Below, in pieces: positions 52,619 through 54,081 of a stretch of 54,081 nt of DNA. The position numbers were made by a program, and so were the translations under genes. The DNA is from Candidatus Dojkabacteria bacterium (GTDB lineage Bacteria; Patescibacteria; Dojkabacteria; B142; JAFGFJ01). Each line of letters starts with the position of its first letter. The first letter of the stretch is position 1. Where the stretch lies: NCBI GenBank assembly GCA_016931155.1, contig JAFGFJ010000003.1, forward strand, positions 1 to 54,081. The letters are read 5' to 3'. The notes under the pieces were generated by a model. That model saw only the letters and a program-made list of their open reading frames with translations, made no database searches and was not told where the DNA came from.

Positions 52619-53251
52619 ATGATTTTTGCCCATCCATTCTCAAACATTGTAGTCACAAGGGTGCTGAAACCTCTCTGGAAAAGAGGGTTAAGCAAAAAGC
52701 AGGAGGTAGCGGTCTGGGCTACAGCCATCGTATCAACCGTTTTTCCTGATGTTGATCTGGTGTATGCGCTTGTTACTGGAGAAAACCACAGATTCCTCAT
52801 TACACATACTTTCGTCCCTTACGCAATATTTGCTGTCCTTGTCATCGTTTTGAGCTATATCTTTGCTAAAAAGCTGAAGGAGACCAGGAAGGATTTTCTC
52901 GAGCCGGCTTTTATCAGACTCCTTGTCCCTATGATGCTTATAGGTGTCGCAATTCATCTTGCTACAGACACCCTTGGTGCTCCTGTAAGACTTCTTTATC
53001 CTTTTTCAAATAAAGAATTTATGCTGATCCCCATAAACAGTTTTCTCAACGGCAGTAACTTGCCCAAAATTCTCCAGTACTATACAACTCCGTTCATTCT
53101 TGCGTTTGAACTCTTTTGGATAGGCACAGGCACTATTATCCTATATAGAATGATAGATTCAAACATTTATCTCAGGAAATACCTTCCCAAAACCCTTGGA
53201 TTTATTGTGGCATGTGCTGCTACAATGCTCACAGTTGTTTTGATTGTGTGA
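52619..53251 (+). CDS. DUF457/YdjM-like membrane metal-dependent hydrolase
   Basis: 210 residues with four to five membrane helices. Family residues: HPFSN near the start, FPDVDLVYALVTGENHRFLI (Asp and His), HTF and HLATDTLG. These His and Asp residues are taken as a metal site in the YdjM/DUF457 family, whose physiological substrate is unknown; the E. coli member belongs to the LexA regulon. It precedes rsmD by 21 bases on the same strand. Confidence 0.8.
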   Translation: MIFAHPFSNIVVTRVLKPLWKRGLSKKQEVAVWATAIVSTVFPDVDLVYALVTGENHRFLITHTFVPYAIFAVLVIVLSYIFAKKLKETRKDFLEPAFIRLLVPMMLIGVAIHLATDTLGAPVRLLYPFSNKEFMLIPINSFLNGSNLPKILQYYTTPFILAFELFWIGTGTIILYRMIDSNIYLRKYLPKTLGFIVACAATMLTVVLIV

Positions 53252-53272
53252 GCTTAGATAATTAAAAAGAAA

Positions 53273-53815
53273 ATGATCAGGGTAATCACAGGAAGCGCAA
53301 AAGGAAAACTGCTCAGGGTTCCAGCAGGCACAAGACCGCTCACTGACAGAATAAAAACTTCACTTTTCGATTCAATAAAGGATTTTATCCCGGGCGCCAA
53401 TATTCTTGACCTTTTTGCTGGAAGCGGTGCTTTCGGAATCGAGTCACTCTCCAGAGGAGCGAAATACGCCGAATTTGTAGAAATTGAATATGAAGCGGTA
53501 AAAATTCTGAAAGAAAATCTTAAAAATACCAAGTTTTCAGAAAAGTCGAAAGTAATAAAAATGAATGTAATGAGCTATCTAAAGACGACAGAGCAAAAGA
53601 ATTTTTTTGATTTAATATTTTTTGATCCGCCGTTTGCAAAGGTATATAAAGCAGACCTTTCTTTAATTCAATATCTTCTTGTAAAAAAGGGGATAGTAGT
53701 ATTCCACCATCCAAAAAACTACCGTTCACCGGAGGAAATCGGTAAGCTTATAAAAATTGCACAGAAAGATTACGGTGAAAACATAATTTCCGTGTACAAC
53801 CTCTTAGTAAATTGA
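53273..53815 (+). CDS. rsmD: 16S rRNA guanine-N2 methyltransferase RsmD
   Basis: 180 residues, normal size. IRVITGSAKGKLLRVPAG and RPLTDRIKTSLFDSI form the conserved N-terminal region. The SAM fold shows LDLFAGSGAFGIESLSRGA and the catalytic FFDPPF (DPPF). It methylates G966 (E. coli numbering) of 16S rRNA. The usual neighbour coaD is not in the window. Confidence 0.95.
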   Translation: MIRVITGSAKGKLLRVPAGTRPLTDRIKTSLFDSIKDFIPGANILDLFAGSGAFGIESLSRGAKYAEFVEIEYEAVKILKENLKNTKFSEKSKVIKMNVMSYLKTTEQKNFFDLIFFDPPFAKVYKADLSLIQYLLVKKGIVVFHHPKNYRSPEEIGKLIKIAQKDYGENIISVYNLLVN

Positions 53816-53880
53816 TATAGATCACAGTGAAATAAAGAATTAACAAAAGAGTAGAATTTCCATAAACAACCTATATAAAG

Positions 53881-53960
53881 GTCGATGGAGGTCTATGGAG
53901 GTCGATGGAAATCTAACAAAAATCGATATATATCGATGCAGATTGATAAAAATCGATGCA
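53881..53960. repeat. Array of TCGAT sites spaced about one DNA turn
   Basis: TCGAT or close variants start at 53882, 53892 (TCTAT), 53902, 53912 (TCTAA), 53923, 53933, 53943 (TTGAT) and 53953. The spacing is 10 bases, with one step of 11. The first three units are GTCGATGGAG, GTCTATGGAG and GTCGATGGAA. It lies between two genes ending toward each other (rsmD and the minus-strand frame). Confidence 0.7.
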
Positions 53961-53994
53961 GGATAATGACCCCCACAAATTCATCATTACTTAT

Positions 53995-54081
53995 TTAATC
54001 ATCCTGAGTTTTTTGTTTGTGATCAGAGAGAAGATGGACAATATCGATCTCAAACAAATCTGCCACTTCCAACTGAGTCAA
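53995..54081 (-). CDS. C-terminal end of an HTH-like protein, partial
   Basis: 28 codons remain before TAA at 53995-53997: LTQLEVADLFEIDIVHLLSD, then HKQKTQDD. LTQ..VADLF resembles the start of RhuM/ORF6N-type or Cro-type helix-turn-helix segments. Ending so soon after it, the frame might be a fragment. The rest lies outside the window. Confidence 0.35.
   Translation of the reverse strand: MTQLEVADLFEIDIVHLLSDHKQKTQDD

Noticed and set aside
1..54081. Recoding of TGA as in Gracilibacteria or Absconditabacteria
   Set aside because: pyrG and thrS end in TGA at the expected lengths, and conserved genes have no internal TGA, so the standard code is used.
1..54081. CRISPR arrays, rRNA genes, integrase or prophage
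   Set aside because: No evenly spaced identical repeats with unique spacers, no rRNA sequence and no phage structural gene were seen. The 1-129 repeat is coding and the 53881-53960 array is too short and degenerate.

Overview
The window reads as a low-GC bacterial chromosome fragment, most likely from the Candidate Phyla Radiation (Patescibacteria). This is inferred from divergent, sometimes shortened housekeeping enzymes (AlaRS without its C-terminal domains, ThrRS without TGS), membrane-anchored FN3/Ig-like surface proteins, a DUF3048 protein, many short proteins of unknown family, and almost no biosynthetic genes. PyrG and ThrS end in TGA, so the standard code applies. The phylum cannot be fixed by eye. 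Peptidoglycan genes (PBP1A-type, MurB, UppP), a lipoprotein and a T-box-like leader fit a Gram-positive-style envelope.

Layout. 1-6138 (minus): an envelope block with a PBP1A-type synthase, a solute-binding lipoprotein and an Ig-like membrane protein that runs off the window into a Gln-rich repeat tail. 6299-11348 (plus): tRNA-Ser, a small HTH regulator coupled to a NodB deacetylase, a CPBP protease, decayed transposase-like sequence, an APH-family kinase, an unknown protein, a hairpin-rich intergenic region and a ferredoxin. 11462-22470: DUF3048 protein, CTP synthase, a frameshifted PRTase-like gene, DedA protein, AlaRS and MurB. 22467-24630 (minus): a run of short, overlapping or broken genes of unknown family. 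24703-31139: a GNAT-like protein, an orphan histidine kinase, MutL and a DUF192 protein. 31140-32053: a striking noncoding region that folds as a three-way junction, followed by a hairpin and a terminator, then a small exported protein. 32350-36513: ClpP, tRNA-Val, a T-box-like leader and thrS-infC-rpmI-rplT. 36624-41575 (minus): two large FN3-type surface proteins, one cysteine-rich. 41849-48340: PheS-PheT, hypotheticals, TyrRS and a 33-residue membrane peptide. 48422-53815: RecG, a frameshifted HD protein, UppP, a SpoU methyltransferase, a DUF457-type protein and RsmD. The end holds a roughly 10-bp phased repeat and the tail of a minus-strand HTH-like frame.

The known genes cover translation (three complete synthetase systems, IF-3, L35, L20, two tRNAs, RsmD, SpoU), cell wall and surface, and DNA repair (MutL, RecG). 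The most novel-looking items are the structured RNA at 31265-31500, the compact T-box-like leader of thrS, the multi-hairpin region at 10852-11045, and three genes broken by single-base changes in homopolymer runs.
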